A stretch of DNA of 64,000 bases from Prasinococcaceae sp. CCMP 1430 (taxonomy: Eukaryota > Prasinodermophyta > Palmophyllophyceae > Prasinococcales > Prasinococcaceae). The position numbers were made by a program, and so were the translations under genes. This document shows, in pieces, positions 41,320 to 51,081 of this stretch. The notes beneath the pieces are model-generated. The model did no database searches. It saw nothing but the letters and a program-made list of their open reading frames with translations, and was not told the origin of the DNA. Positions within the stretch are counted from its first letter, which is position 1. Every line of letters starts with the position of its first letter. The DNA is taken from positions 544,064 through 608,063 of the forward strand of contig RQSC01000032.1 in assembly GCA_013416795.1 (NCBI GenBank), in the 5' to 3' direction.

Positions 41320-42658
41320 TTAGTTGGCTATCTTCATCTTGCGCTTCTCGCACATGCCCTTGAGCACCTCCTTGTACGCTGGCGCGTTGATCTTGGCCTT
41401 CTTGCAGTACAGCTTGACCATCTCGCGCCACCTGGCCTTGCACTGCGTGCCCGTGCGCCGCTTCATGAGGGTGTCCCAGGTGACCTGGCCCTCGTCGCCG
41501 GGCGACGTGCGCCACATCGCGCGCAGCAGCTCGTTTTCCTCCTTGAGCGACCACTCGGAGTCGTTGGCAGCGAGCTTGGGCGCGATGTCGTTGTACCACT
41601 TCTCCAGGCACTGCGTGAAGGTGCGAGTGCCCATGCGGTCCGATATGGCCGTCCAGTCGATCTTGTCGCGCTGGCGCTGGTTGGACGCGTTGAGCAGCAC
41701 GGTGGTGCTGTTGGGCTCGAGGGTCTTGCCCTGGCGCGCGAGGCTCTCCTTCACCAGCTGCTCGAGCTTGGTCTTTTCATCCTCCGACCAGCGGCCCTTC
41801 TTGCGGTTCTCACCGAGCTTGATCTCGCGCCACTTGTTCGCAACGGCCTTCTCGTTGCGCTCGAGCTGCGCGCCGATCACGACCCAGCTCGGGCGGCCCG
41901 ACGACTTCTCGACGAACTTGCGGAGCCTCTCCTCCTCCTCCTTCGTCCACTTGCCCTGTGGGCGCGTGTATCCCGGGTGTGCGTGGTCGAGCGTCACCAC
42001 AGCGGACGCGCGAGCAAGAGCGCCGAGCGCATGTGTCAGCGCGTGTCGGTGGCGCTGGCGCGCGCGCAGCGACCGTCGAGCGGCGCGACACACGAGTGCA
42101 GACGCTCGCGCTCGCCGACGCATTCGCGCGCCGCACCTTGTAGTTGAACTGATCGAACTTGCGCTGGGCGCGCTGCAGGCACGCCTTGGCGCAGCGCCCC
42201 GGCACGCCCTCCGCGAGTTGTCCCCACGCGCCCACAGTCTTGCTGCCCTTCTTGAGAAGCGAGCGGATGCCCTCGTCGTTCGACGGCATCCCCTTGTCCT
42301 TCAGAAAGTCCACGATGGCCGCCTTGAGCGCATCGTCCTCCTCCTTGGAGAAGCGCTTGCCCTTGAGCGCCGGATCAGACTGGCCTCCCCACTGGCGCTT
42401 CTTGGCCCCGTCAACGCCGGTGGATGCGCTTCGCTTGCTCGCCCCCGAGCCCGCTGCGTCATCCGCGCGTTTGCGCTTCTTGGGCGGCGCGCTGTCCTTC
42501 TTCGCCTGGGCCTCCTTGGCCTTCTTGACGGCCTCGGCCGCCTTGGCCTTGGCGTCCTTGTCAGCCTTCTTCTTCTTCGCGTCCTTGTCGGCCTTCTTCT
42601 TCTCCTTTTCTTTCGCCTTGGCAACTACGAGTGCGCGCGTGCGCGTCAGCCGCGGCAT
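41320..42658 (-). CDS. Myb/SANT-repeat protein, Pol I termination factor-like
   Basis: Nuclear DNA-binding protein of the TTF1/REB1/DMTF1 kind; plant RNA polymerase I termination factor is the best analogue. Exons 42137-42658 and 41320-41955 join in phase 0 (385 residues from the ATG at 42658). A very Lys-rich N-terminus (KEKEKKKADKDAKKKKADKD) is followed by Myb repeats: GKRFSKEEDDALKAAIVDFL, GKWTKEEEERLRKFVEKSSG, KGRWSEDEKTKLEQLVKESL, and WSLKEENELLRAMW with TQCKARWREMVKLY. The start is uncertain because the upstream open frame is continuous with the DUF3531 gene. Confidence 0.82.
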
Positions 42659-42833
42659 GGGCGCGGCGCACACGTGCGCAGCACGCACGCAGTTTGCGCC
42701 AAGCGCCGGCGCTGGCGGCGTGCGGGCCAGGCCGGCGCCCAGCACTGGAGCGCATCGGCGCATCCTCGCGCGAGGCCAGGGATCGACGCGAGCCCTTCCT
42801 TCCCTCCGCATCCCCCCGGCCCACACCGCGAGC

Positions 42834-43801
42834 GGCTCCACAGCGTCGCCCCCAGCGAACGCCCGGATGAGGTCCTCCGTGGACGCCTTCTGGTGCTGCT
42901 TGCCGTTGCCGCCGATGAAGACGCGCTTGATCTGTACGTATTCGCGCGATATCGTGCGCATGGAGTTAATGAGCACGTCGAAGCACGTCTGGTCGGCGGT
43001 GCCGATGTCGAACCAGCAGCGCCCCCAGTGCTTGTCAAACTGGTCGGTGAGGTGGGGGCGAGGATGCGCGCAGTCAGCGCACGCGAGCGAGGGCACGAGC
43101 AACGGCGAGCGCGTGCGCGCTCGTGCTCGGGCGCGACCACGGCGCGGCCTGCTGCGCGGCGCGGCACACCTGCGGGTCCTTGAGGTCATGGAAGTGCGCG
43201 TCCAAGGATGCAGCCGCATGGTCACGGTCGTACGCCAGCGTCGCGAGCGAGTCGGAGACGGCCTCCGTCTGGGCGTTGGTGGCGTTGAAGCCGCCGAGGT
43301 TGCCCAGGATGTACCACGCCTTGAACATCTGGTCGAAGCAGTTGCGGTGCTCGTCATTGAGCGGCTCAGCGCACTCGAACTCGATCCACAAGTCGAAGGG
43401 ATCAAAGGGCTCGAGAAACTTGACGTCCATCTCCACGTCTGCGCCTCCACGCGGGCGCAGGTGCTCGCCCTGGCTCTCCTCGAAGCGCGCCTTGATCTTC
43501 GCCTCGAGCTCGGCGTTGCTCTCCGTGCCGTCGAGGATCGCCTGCAGCTCGGGGTCGGGGCTGTCGCCGCTCAGCTGCTCGCGGAAGATGTCGTGCCACG
43601 ACGAGTACTCCTCGCGCGCGCCGGCGCCTTCACCCCCTGCCGGCCGCACGCTGTCCCACGCGGCGGCGCCCCCGCCGCCGCCGCCACCCGCCGCACGCGC
43701 CACCAGGGTCAGCTTGCTCAGCGCTGACGGCGGGCACTCCCCCGACCTCTGGAATGTGGTCAGCTGCCCGTACAGTCCCGACAGCACTGGGCCCAGGTGC
43801 G
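42834..43801 (-). CDS. DUF3531 protein, 5' end lost at a gap
   Basis: Family of plastid proteins of unknown function in plants and algae. Exons 43170-43801 (5' end open at the N at 43802) and 42834-43039, joined GTGTGC/ACCAG in phase 0. Blocks: DVKFLEPFDPFDLWIEFECA, FKAWYILGNLGGFNATNAQ, FHDLKDPQ, then GRCWFDIGTADQTCFDVLIN and EYVQIKRVFIGG. The first part of the exon is Ala/Gly-rich and may be a transit peptide. No stop follows the family's usual end (near 42834, my chosen limit): the frame runs on through about 55 Arg/Ala-rich codons into the Lys-rich start of the Myb gene. Either the two are fused, or a splice site ends this gene. Confidence 0.8.
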
Positions 43802-44331
43802 NAAAAAAAAAAAAAACGCCGCCGTCCCCCCACGGGAGAGCCCACGTGGGGGACTTTGCCCGCGCCTCCAAACCATCGAAAGTACCTTAACCCAAAACCC
43901 GATACCAACCCTAACCTGCCTGGCCATTGCGGGGGAGATGACGGCCGGCCCAGGCGGCGGCGATCGCCGTCGCCGCCCCAGGGCAGCCACCGCCCCTCGA
44001 GCCGCGGCGGCGCGCGGCCGCCATCGCCTTCGATGCTCTCACAGGTGTGTCAGGCGCTCTGTCACTCCCGGCCGCCCTCGCGCGCCGGCGCCAGCGAGTG
44101 GTCGACGCCGCGCGGCCCATGGCCAAACGCATCGCGCCACAGCGGCAGCCGGCCATTGAGACGCGGGTCCGCAGCCAGTGTGGTGACGCGCGCGGTGGTG
44201 GTGGTGATGCGTGCGTGCATCATAACAACATTCCATGTTTGCAATGCGAATGGCGCGGGGCGCCCAGACCTCGATGCAGGCGCGCCTGTGCGCGCACGCG
44301 CGGGCGCCGCGCACAGTACGCGCCACTCCAG
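43802..44331. other. Gap, A14 run and spacer
   Basis: The N at 43802 adjoins 14 A (43803-43816). Behind it, CCCCACGGGAGAGCCCACGTGGGG at 43828-43851 is an imperfect inverted repeat. An AACCCTAA core is at 43907-43914. 5' exons of the DUF3531 gene may be hidden here; I cannot place them. Confidence 0.5.
43907..43914 (+). promoter_or_regulatory. Telo-box core AACCCTAA
   Basis: CCAACCCTAACCTG about 110 bases upstream of the DUF3531 exon, with AACCCAAAACCCG just before it. Confidence 0.45.
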
Positions 44332-45459
44332 TCAGAGCTCCTTTCGGAGGATGACGGTCCGCGCGCGCCCCTCGATGCCGTCCAGGCACATGCCGCGATT
44401 CCGCGCGCTTTGGACGCTCTCCTCGTCCTCGAGCACGAAGCCGCTCGCCTCGTACGCGCGCTGTGCGGCCTATGCACGCGAGAGCAGGGCGGAAGGGTGG
44501 GTGTTCGGGGGGAAGGGGAAGGGGGAGGAGCGGACGAAGAGCATCGCACGTCAGAGTCAGGCGCGTGGACGTTCGCCAACTTGCGTGCGGGCGTGCGCGC
44601 GCGCTCTCATACCTCATTGACGTACAACGCATGCACATAAAGCGCCTCTGCACCCATGCCCCTAGCTGCGTCCGTGGCGGCCTCGAGCAGTTGCTGTCCC
44701 ACGCCGCGCCTGCGTGCCGCCGCGGCAGTGCACACGTTGGAGAGGTATGCGCGCCGCCCTTGAGCTCCGGACGTACCAACTAGCGGCTGACCTCCGAGAA
44801 CGTCAGTGAGCTCAACATCGATGGAACCCACAATAATCTCGCCCGCGGTGTCACTGTCGGTAGCAGAGAGCTCCTCTAGCAGCGCCTCCTCCGCCTCGTG
44901 ACCCGAGACCGACTGCGGTGCGCGCGCGCGTTGGTGTTAGAAACGCCGACACCAGAGAAGAAGGGCGGGGCACAACAGACGCGCACGAGAAGGGAGGCTC
45001 GCACGCAGCGCGCACACTCACCTCGCAGGGCACAGCGGCCACGAGCACGGCGTACGCGTTTTGTGGCACGCGCTCAGCTGTTTCCTCCCTAAGTCGCTTC
45101 AACTCGCTCTCAGCCTTCTGCTCCTGCTGGCGCTGGCCCGCGAATGCGCGCTCGGGCGGGTACACATAAAACGCACGGGCGCGCATCCACGCGGCGGCGG
45201 CGAGCTCGGAGTCGCCGTTCGCGGGGCGAACTTGCACGCCCTCAAGCGGCTTGGCTTTCGGGCGCGCCGCCTCGGCCGCGTAGCGCGCCTGGTGGAAGCC
45301 CTTGTTGTTCTCGCGCGCGTAGCGCTCCCTTGCGGCCGCCTCGGTGTCAGCGGCGGCACGCGCCGGCACACGAGAGCACGTGCGCGAGCGGCCGCGAGGG
45401 GCCGGGCCAGGCGCGCGGGCGCCCGCCGTCGCAACCCGTAGCGCGGCTGCCGCCGCCAT
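44332..45459 (-). CDS. Plastid-type GNAT N-acetyltransferase
   Basis: Exons 45022-45459, 44613-44912 and 44332-44469, phase 0, GT/AG, 291 residues. The N-terminus MAAAAALRVATAGARAPGP is Arg/Ala-rich and fits a chloroplast transit peptide. The acceptor domain has EEIIV-type strand GEIIVGSIDVELTD, then AYLSNVCTAAAARRRGVGQQ (acetyl-CoA binding R/Q-x-x-G-x-G/A as RRRGVG), LLEAATDAARGMGAEALYVH, and after the last junction AAQRAYEASGFVLEDEE. The domain order and length match plastid GNAT proteins that acetylate Lys and N-termini of stroma proteins. Substrate unknown. Confidence 0.88.
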
Positions 45460-45815
45460 TCGCGGCGTGTGCGGGCGTGTGGCCCCGTCTCGCCGCCGCG
45501 CCGCGCACCTGCGCCGCCGCCGCTGTGTGCACCTCGCCAGCGGGGCCACAAAAACCTACACATAAACCCTATTTACTCTTATCCAAACCTCAAATATGTG
45601 CATGCGCGCTACCCCAAACATCCACTTTCGGAAGCAGTGCTGCAGTCAACGGATCGCGGTGCGTTCCCCGGCGCGCGAGCGCGCGCCCGACCGCAACAGC
45701 GCGCATTGGGCGGGGTGCGACCGAGCGGGCGGGGACGGGGATAACCGTGGAAAAGGGGCGCCGTGGCGCCACACCCACAGCCGCAGCAGGGCGCGCGCGC
45801 GCTCGGCGCGGCGCG
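45460..45815. other. Divergent promoter region with telo-box
   Basis: 360 bases between the GNAT gene and the plus-strand orphan. AAACCCTA at 45564-45571 is in an AT-richer island (45550-45650). No RNA gene or other coding sequence seen. Confidence 0.5.
45564..45571 (+). promoter_or_regulatory. Telo-box AAACCCTA
   Basis: Exact match in CATAAACCCTATTTACTC, 105 bases before the GNAT start and 245 bases before the orphan gene at 45816. Confidence 0.55.
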
Positions 45816-48229
45816 ATGCAGCAGGTGGGCCTCGGCACGAGGCGGGCGGACAGCGCTACAGCGCAGGCGCGCCGCGCGGGCGACGCTGCTGTGCGAGCGG
45901 GGCGCCTTCCCGATGGCAAGGAGAACGTGCACGAGGCGATCGAGGCAAAGGTCGCCACGCTGCGCGTGGCGCACCGCGTATCATGGAATGAGGGCGGCGA
46001 GGTGGCGCGCGACCAAAGGTACTTCCTGACTGCCAAGGGTTCCTTCGAACGCGCGGCGCTTTCCACCTCGGCCAACCGTCGCTTCCACTTGGGTCTCGAC
46101 TCGGTGATGTCCATCGACAAGCCGCTGAGCGTCGATACCAGTGCGCCTGTGACGAGGCCGGGCAGCGCCAAGCCGTACGTACCGCCGGTTGACTCCGAAG
46201 AGGTCGAGCGCCAGCGCGAGCGGCTGCGCGTGCTCGTCGCACGCAGGGAGGAGGCTCGCGCGGCGCTCGCCGCTCGCCGCGAGAAACGCGAGGCTTCGGG
46301 CGTGCGCGCCGCACCCAGGCCGAGCTCGTCGTCGCGGCGCGTGGGGCTTGGAGCGCGCGCTGGTCTTCCTGACGCGCGCGGCCGCTGCGAGGCATCTGCC
46401 GTGCCCTGCGTCGCAATGCCCTTCAGCGACGCTCGTGGGCCAGCATTGGGCTTGCGCAATCCTCGCCCTCACAACGCGCAGCCGCCGCCTTCGCTACGCG
46501 CGTTTCCGCGCCGGCACAACCGGCCCGCCTCTGCGCTGAGTGAAGTGGTGGAAGCCATCGGGTGCGAGTACGAGGAGGGTCTGACGGGAGGCTACGCCGC
46601 CGAGCAGCGGCGGGCAGGACCAATGCCGGCAGAAGAGCGCTCAAGTTTGCTGAGCACCACGCGTGGTCATCCTGGCCACGCGCATGGCTGGAATGCAAAC
46701 GCGCAACCCAAGACGTGGGACTATTGGCACAAGCATGCCAAGGGATCGTTTGGGCGCGCGCTGATGCAACTGCCCGAGGGCTCGGTGCAGAGGCAGCGCC
46801 TAAAGGGGCTGCTGGAGCGCGAGGCCGGACGAGGGGCGCTCGTAGGCTATCAGGTCCGAAATCGACGCAATGAAGAGGCAGCGCGCGCACGACGCGCTGC
46901 GCTGAGCCGCTCGGCCTCACGCTCCGCGCTCGCCTGGCGCCGCGCCGCGCGTGAAGCGCTGGAGAGGCGCACCGAGCGCGTGGTACAAAGCACCTCAGCA
47001 TTTCCGCGTGCCAATGGATTTGCGTCGCATGGGCCACTCGGCCGCAAAGGCCACGGTGCTGGCGCGGGAGCCGCCCGGCCGTCGAGTTGCCCTGCGGGGA
47101 ACTACCGGGCCGTCTCGAGGGGGGGCCGGGTCGAGGAGGTAAGTGCTGAGCGCTCGCCCGTTTGCAAGCCCGCGCATTTGCAAGCCCAGTCGTGTGCGCG
47201 TGGCAAGCTCGGAGCGCGCGGCTTGCTCGTACGACCAAACCTGTGGTTGCATGTCATCGAGACCTGACACTGACAGATTCGCACTGGCAGAAGCAGATGG
47301 GCGCACCTGTGCCCACGCCGGCCCTCATGGCTCGACGCATGTCAGCTTCGGCGATCCCGGACCTTCTCGGCGCCTGCGCTCTGCGCCAGAGTGCCTCAAG
47401 TCCTCGCGGTCCCGAAAAGCTCGACGGAGTCTCGGCTGCAGACATCGCGGAAGCAGCCAAAGTCCTGACGCAGGCGCGCCTCGGCTCGGTTGGAGGCAGG
47501 ACGTCCGCCCGTGGGCTCCCGCGAAGCGCGCGACCGACGGCGCCTCGCAGTGCCAAAGTGGAGAAGGAAGCGGATGAGCTCGAAGTGCGGAGGCGCAGAC
47601 CGTCCACCGCACTACCGCAGCATTTGTATCGCCAAGCAGCGGAGCGTGTGGCGGCGGAGCGGCGCGTGCCCGTTGGCCCCATGCACGCACCGCAGCGGTC
47701 TTGGAGCGCGGCGGCAGAGGTGCAATCGCCACGCCAGGTCCAGAACAGTCCAGCAGAGCTTGCGCTGGAGGAATCTAAAGCCTTCGAAGAGCTTGACGAG
47801 GGCCTCATCATCGACGACGATGAAGACGCCGAAGCAGCCATCGTCGAAGCGGCGATCGAGAAGGAGGTTGAATTGTACACGCATCGCTGCTCACAGGGCA
47901 GGGCGGGCACGCACAGAGGGGCAGCCGCGGCGCTTCAGCCGCAGACGCGGCCACAAAGACCGGGCTCCGCACTCGGGTTTGGCAACCTCGCTCATCGCAC
48001 GCCACCCTCGGCGGAGCGCGCGCGCGGGCTCGCAGGCACGATACGCGCAACCAGTGGCCCTACCCCAGCAGTCCCAGCGCTTGAGCTCGATGGCGCAGAG
48101 ATAAGCGCCACCGCTGCGGCAGCAGCCGCAGTGAGCAAAGCCTTTGCGTCGCAGCCTCTGCGCTTGCCTCCCCAGTGGCGCGCGGCGCCGCCGCCGCTGC
48201 TTGACAGCTCAGACTCAGACGAAGGGTGA
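45816..48229 (+). CDS. Hypothetical Arg/Ala-rich protein with RPxSA motifs
   Basis: Not recognised. Exons 45816-47138 and 47291-48229 join at GTAAGT/GGCAG in phase 0, 753 residues. The donor is a perfect consensus and the acceptor at 47290 is the only one that keeps the coding frame. The protein is mostly low complexity and charged, but several islands look conserved: WNEGGEVARDQRYFLTAKGS, WDYWHKHAKGSFGRALMQLP and LEESKAFEELDEGLIIDDDE. Short motifs RPGSAKPY, NRPASALSE, RRRPSTALP and RPGSALGF recur, like the RPxSA repeats often seen in flagellar-associated proteins. A coiled coil (EEVERQRERLRVLVARREEA) is near residue 130. No TM or signal. Confidence 0.7.
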
Positions 48230-48529
48230 GGATCCATAATATATCCAAATCAAAGCTGCTCCGCACACACGCACGATGACGGTCCGTTGCGCGCGCGCGC
48301 ACTCGCTCACCGATGTCGTCCGCATGCCAAGCTCCGTGGGTGCCCAGCATGGTGGGTCGAGTACTTGCACAATCCCAAGGTCTCGTCACGGTACTGAAGT
48401 AGTCATTTACAGAAGAGCCGCGCCAGCCAGCAGCGAATTCAACAAAATCATACAGACAGGAGCATGGGGGGTGGTGGGCGGGTGGGGGTGAGGAGGGCTT
48501 CATCGTCGAGAGGGGTGGCCAAGAGAGAG

Positions 48530-49166
48530 TTATTCCTCATCGAAGCTGAGGATCTTGCCTCCACCGATGAGGTTTTTATTGCGCCCTGAGGAGGTTCCGA
48601 GCGGGCGGGTCGGGCGCGTGCGGTCAGCGGCGCACATTCGACGGCCGGCGGCGCTTTGGGCAGCGCGCGTGGAAGGCGGCCTCGACGGCGCCTTCGACTA
48701 AAGGTCGCACCTGCAGAGGAAAGCTCCTTGGCCGCCTGGCCGTTCGCCATGTAAACAGCTGGGTCGAACCCCAGGCCGTTGATCTTTGCCGCGCCCTCCT
48801 TGCGACGGGCAGCAACGGCAGCGTTGGTCTGCGGGAACCCGGGCTCAATCGTGTCGAGCGCGAAGGGGGCCTCGCGGGCGGCGCCGATTCCGTACGAGCG
48901 CTGTCCAGCCACCGTACCGATGGGCGTCACGAGATTGGTGAGAGCGTCAGCGGGCAGGGTGGCGTGCATGCAGTCGCCGCCTCCCTGTGGCCATGAGAGC
49001 CATCACGCGCACGGGGGAGCGTCGCACCTTTCCCTGGCGAGGCTGCGCCATGTCCTCGGGTTGCGCGCTGGCATCCGAGGAGTACAGAAGCGTCTTCATC
49101 GACGACGCGTGGCGGTTGAAAATCTTCTTGCCGCCGGCGCCCGCGACGGGCACGTCGTTGTTGAGG
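48530..49166 (-). CDS. Small hypothetical protein, 3 exons, 5' end open
   Basis: Not recognised. Exons 49028-49166 (5' limit unresolved; a GCAG acceptor before 49166 is plausible), 48711-48984 and 48530-48585, phases matching. It reads LNNDVPVAGAGGKKIFNRH, SSMKTLLYSSDASAQPEDMA, then a middle exon with NLVTPIGTVAGQRSYGIGA, and a last exon NLIGGGKILSFDEE before TAA. These islands have normal amino-acid use, unlike the Arg/Ala noise around, so I regard it as a real gene. It may be a microtubule- or flagellum-associated small protein like others with SMKxLLY blocks, but that is a guess. Confidence 0.6.
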
Positions 49167-49892
49167 CTGCGTGCGACCGGCGGGGGTCCGAGGCGGAGCC
49201 GCGGCGGGGGATGCGAGTGATTTGGATGGGGCGCCAGCAGGACGGCGGGGGCGCCGCGCGTCAGGTGACGCCTGCAACTACCAGGGCGGCCGCACGCGCC
49301 TTGGCCAGCCAAGGCCGCAGGCGCGCACGCGATCCGGCGCTTGTCGCGCTCACAGACCCCAAGGGCGCGGCGCGCGCGTCCGCCTCTCCGCCCCGCGGTC
49401 GATCGCATCTCCGCGCTGCGGTGCGTTCGCGCGCGGCGCGCGATCGGACGTAGCGCCGACGCTGCGACTGCCCCTAAGTCTGAGCGCGCGTCCCGTTCCG
49501 TCGCCCGCCGGCCCCCTCCCCGCCCCCTTTCCAGCGCGCACCCGCCCAGGACCACACACGTCGCATGCACACGCGCTGGCACACACACCGTTGTTGGACG
49601 TGGTATGCGCGATGATCCATCCAGCCGGCTCGGCCCGCGCGCGGTCAAAGCTGTGCATCGACCGACCGACCGGGGGAACTCGGGGGAACCAACCCGTTAC
49701 GTCCCGGAGCATGTGCCGGGCACACCCGATCGCAGATGTGATCTGGCCACCGCCACCCTTCCGAACGTCCGACCGACGCGACGCCGCATCGCATCCGATC
49801 AAACCTGCGGGAACGAAACTCGTTTCTTCCGTATACAAATGCACCTCGTGCCGTGTGTCAACGTTTGCATTGTTTGGCATTGAAAATGTCGT

Positions 49893-49900
49893 AAACCCTA
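49893..49900 (+). promoter_or_regulatory. Telo-box AAACCCTA
   Basis: GTCGTAAACCCTAACCCC, an exact match, 730 bases from the minus-strand orphan exon and 1.2 kb before CtpA. Confidence 0.5.
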
Positions 49901-50198
49901 ACCCCAAATGCGTCATGGGGTTGTGCGACCCGAGGTCATCATCAAGAGACGGAGATCTTTTTGTGGGGGGGCGGACGGTCGGACCGAGCCGCGCGCGCGC
50001 GCCGTTCGAAAGCGCGCGCCGCGGCGCAAACCGCCCCATCGAAACGCACCTTTTTCGCGCGCCCCCGCGCTCGCGGCGTTTCCCGCCGGCGCGCGACGCC
50101 GCGATACCACGCGACGAGCCCTTGCAAATTTCAAGCCTTTGGTTTTTTCCCCCCTTTTTTTTTCCGGGCGTCGCGCGCGCGGCGAGGACGCACTTCCC

Positions 50199-50392
50199 AT
50201 CAAAATCAGAGGCGCCTTCCGGATCGTTTCCCGGAGTTTTCCGCGTTTCGTTTGCCCTCTCTCTCCTTTGTTTTGAAAAATGCAGTATTATTATTTTCCT
50301 CACATCAAAATCAGAGGCGCTTTCCGTGTCATTCCCCGGAGTTTTCCGCGTGTCGTTTGCCCTCTCTCCCCTTTGTTTTAAAAATACAGTAA
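50199..50392. repeat. Two diverged tandem copies, about 90 bases each
   Basis: Copy 1 starts ATCAAAATCAGAGGCGCCTT at 50199 and copy 2 ATCAAAATCAGAGGCGCTTT at about 50303. Shared parts include CGGAGTTTTCCGCGT, CGTTTGCCCTCTCTC and CTTTGTTTT, ending in A-rich TGCAGTATTA / TACAGTAATT. About 10 % mismatches by eye. Non-coding; origin unknown. Confidence 0.8.
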
Positions 50393-50896
50393 TTGTCCGC
50401 ATCGGCGCGAAGCGTTTTTTTTTTTCGAGGTGCGCCCACACAACCGATTTAACGACGAACAAACCAACGAATCAACCAACGAACCAACCAACGAAACGGG
50501 GGAAAAAAACGTTTGACCAAAGGCGGCCGAAGAACAAAAACATTCCCGAAGTGTTTGACTTTTCCCCTAAGTGTTGGAATAACCCCTGACTCCCAAAAAA
50601 ATTTCTGAAGTGTTTTCACCCTTACCCCCTAAGTGCCCCTTAAGTGTGTAGACACGCCCATCCGAAGGCCGCACTTTGAAGAGCTCGTAACCCAAACCTC
50701 CGCGCCCCCCCCCCACGCGGCCCGCGGGAGCGTCGACGCGCCCGTCACCAATGCGTTCTGATGAACATTTTAAACCCTTGTATGAATTAACCTTAAAAAG
50801 GCCGCCCGAGGCGCCGCCGGGTCCGCCGCGCCGCGCCGGGGAACCGCGCGGCAGCGGCCGTGGCTGCGTGCGCGCGTCGGCGGCGGCGGCGGCGCG

Positions 50897-50956
50897 CGTG
50901 TGTGTGCGTGTGTGTGCGTGTGTGTGCGTGTGTGCGTGTGTGTGTGCGTGTGTGTG

Positions 50957-51019
<63 letters not shown>
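50897..51019. repeat. (TG)n microsatellite with CG interruptions
   Basis: About 120 bases of TGTGTG with occasional TGCG, just upstream of the CtpA coding region. GT-rich as it is, it may sit in the first intron of CtpA (donor at its left edge), but this cannot be shown. Confidence 0.9.
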
Positions 51020-51021
<2 letters not shown>

Positions 51022-51081
51022 ACCCGGTGTCCGTAAGCGCCCGAGTCGGCGCTCACTGGACCCCTTCGTGCGGCGCGCCCC

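Larger units (their letters stand above)
49167..50750. other. 1.6-kb spacer with an unusually AT-rich core
   Basis: No coding sequence recognised, though 5' exons of either neighbour may lie here. From 49830 to 50790 the base composition shifts sharply toward A/T, unlike most of the window. It includes a telo-box at 49893, a run of T9, two copies of a 90-base unit (50199-50392), a CCAACGAA-type run at 50455-50497, and several CCCCTAAGTG repeats near 50565-50650. Confidence 0.55.

Noticed and set aside
43828-43851. Inverted repeat next to A14 as a terminator
   Set aside because: Resembles a bacterial rho-independent terminator, but the context is eukaryotic and the A run adjoins an assembly N.
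49171-50589. Plus-strand frame of 472 codons through the AT-rich island
   Set aside because: Its translation follows the tandem repeat twice (FPGVFRVSFALS) and homopolymers; no start context, and composition is unlike neighbouring genes.
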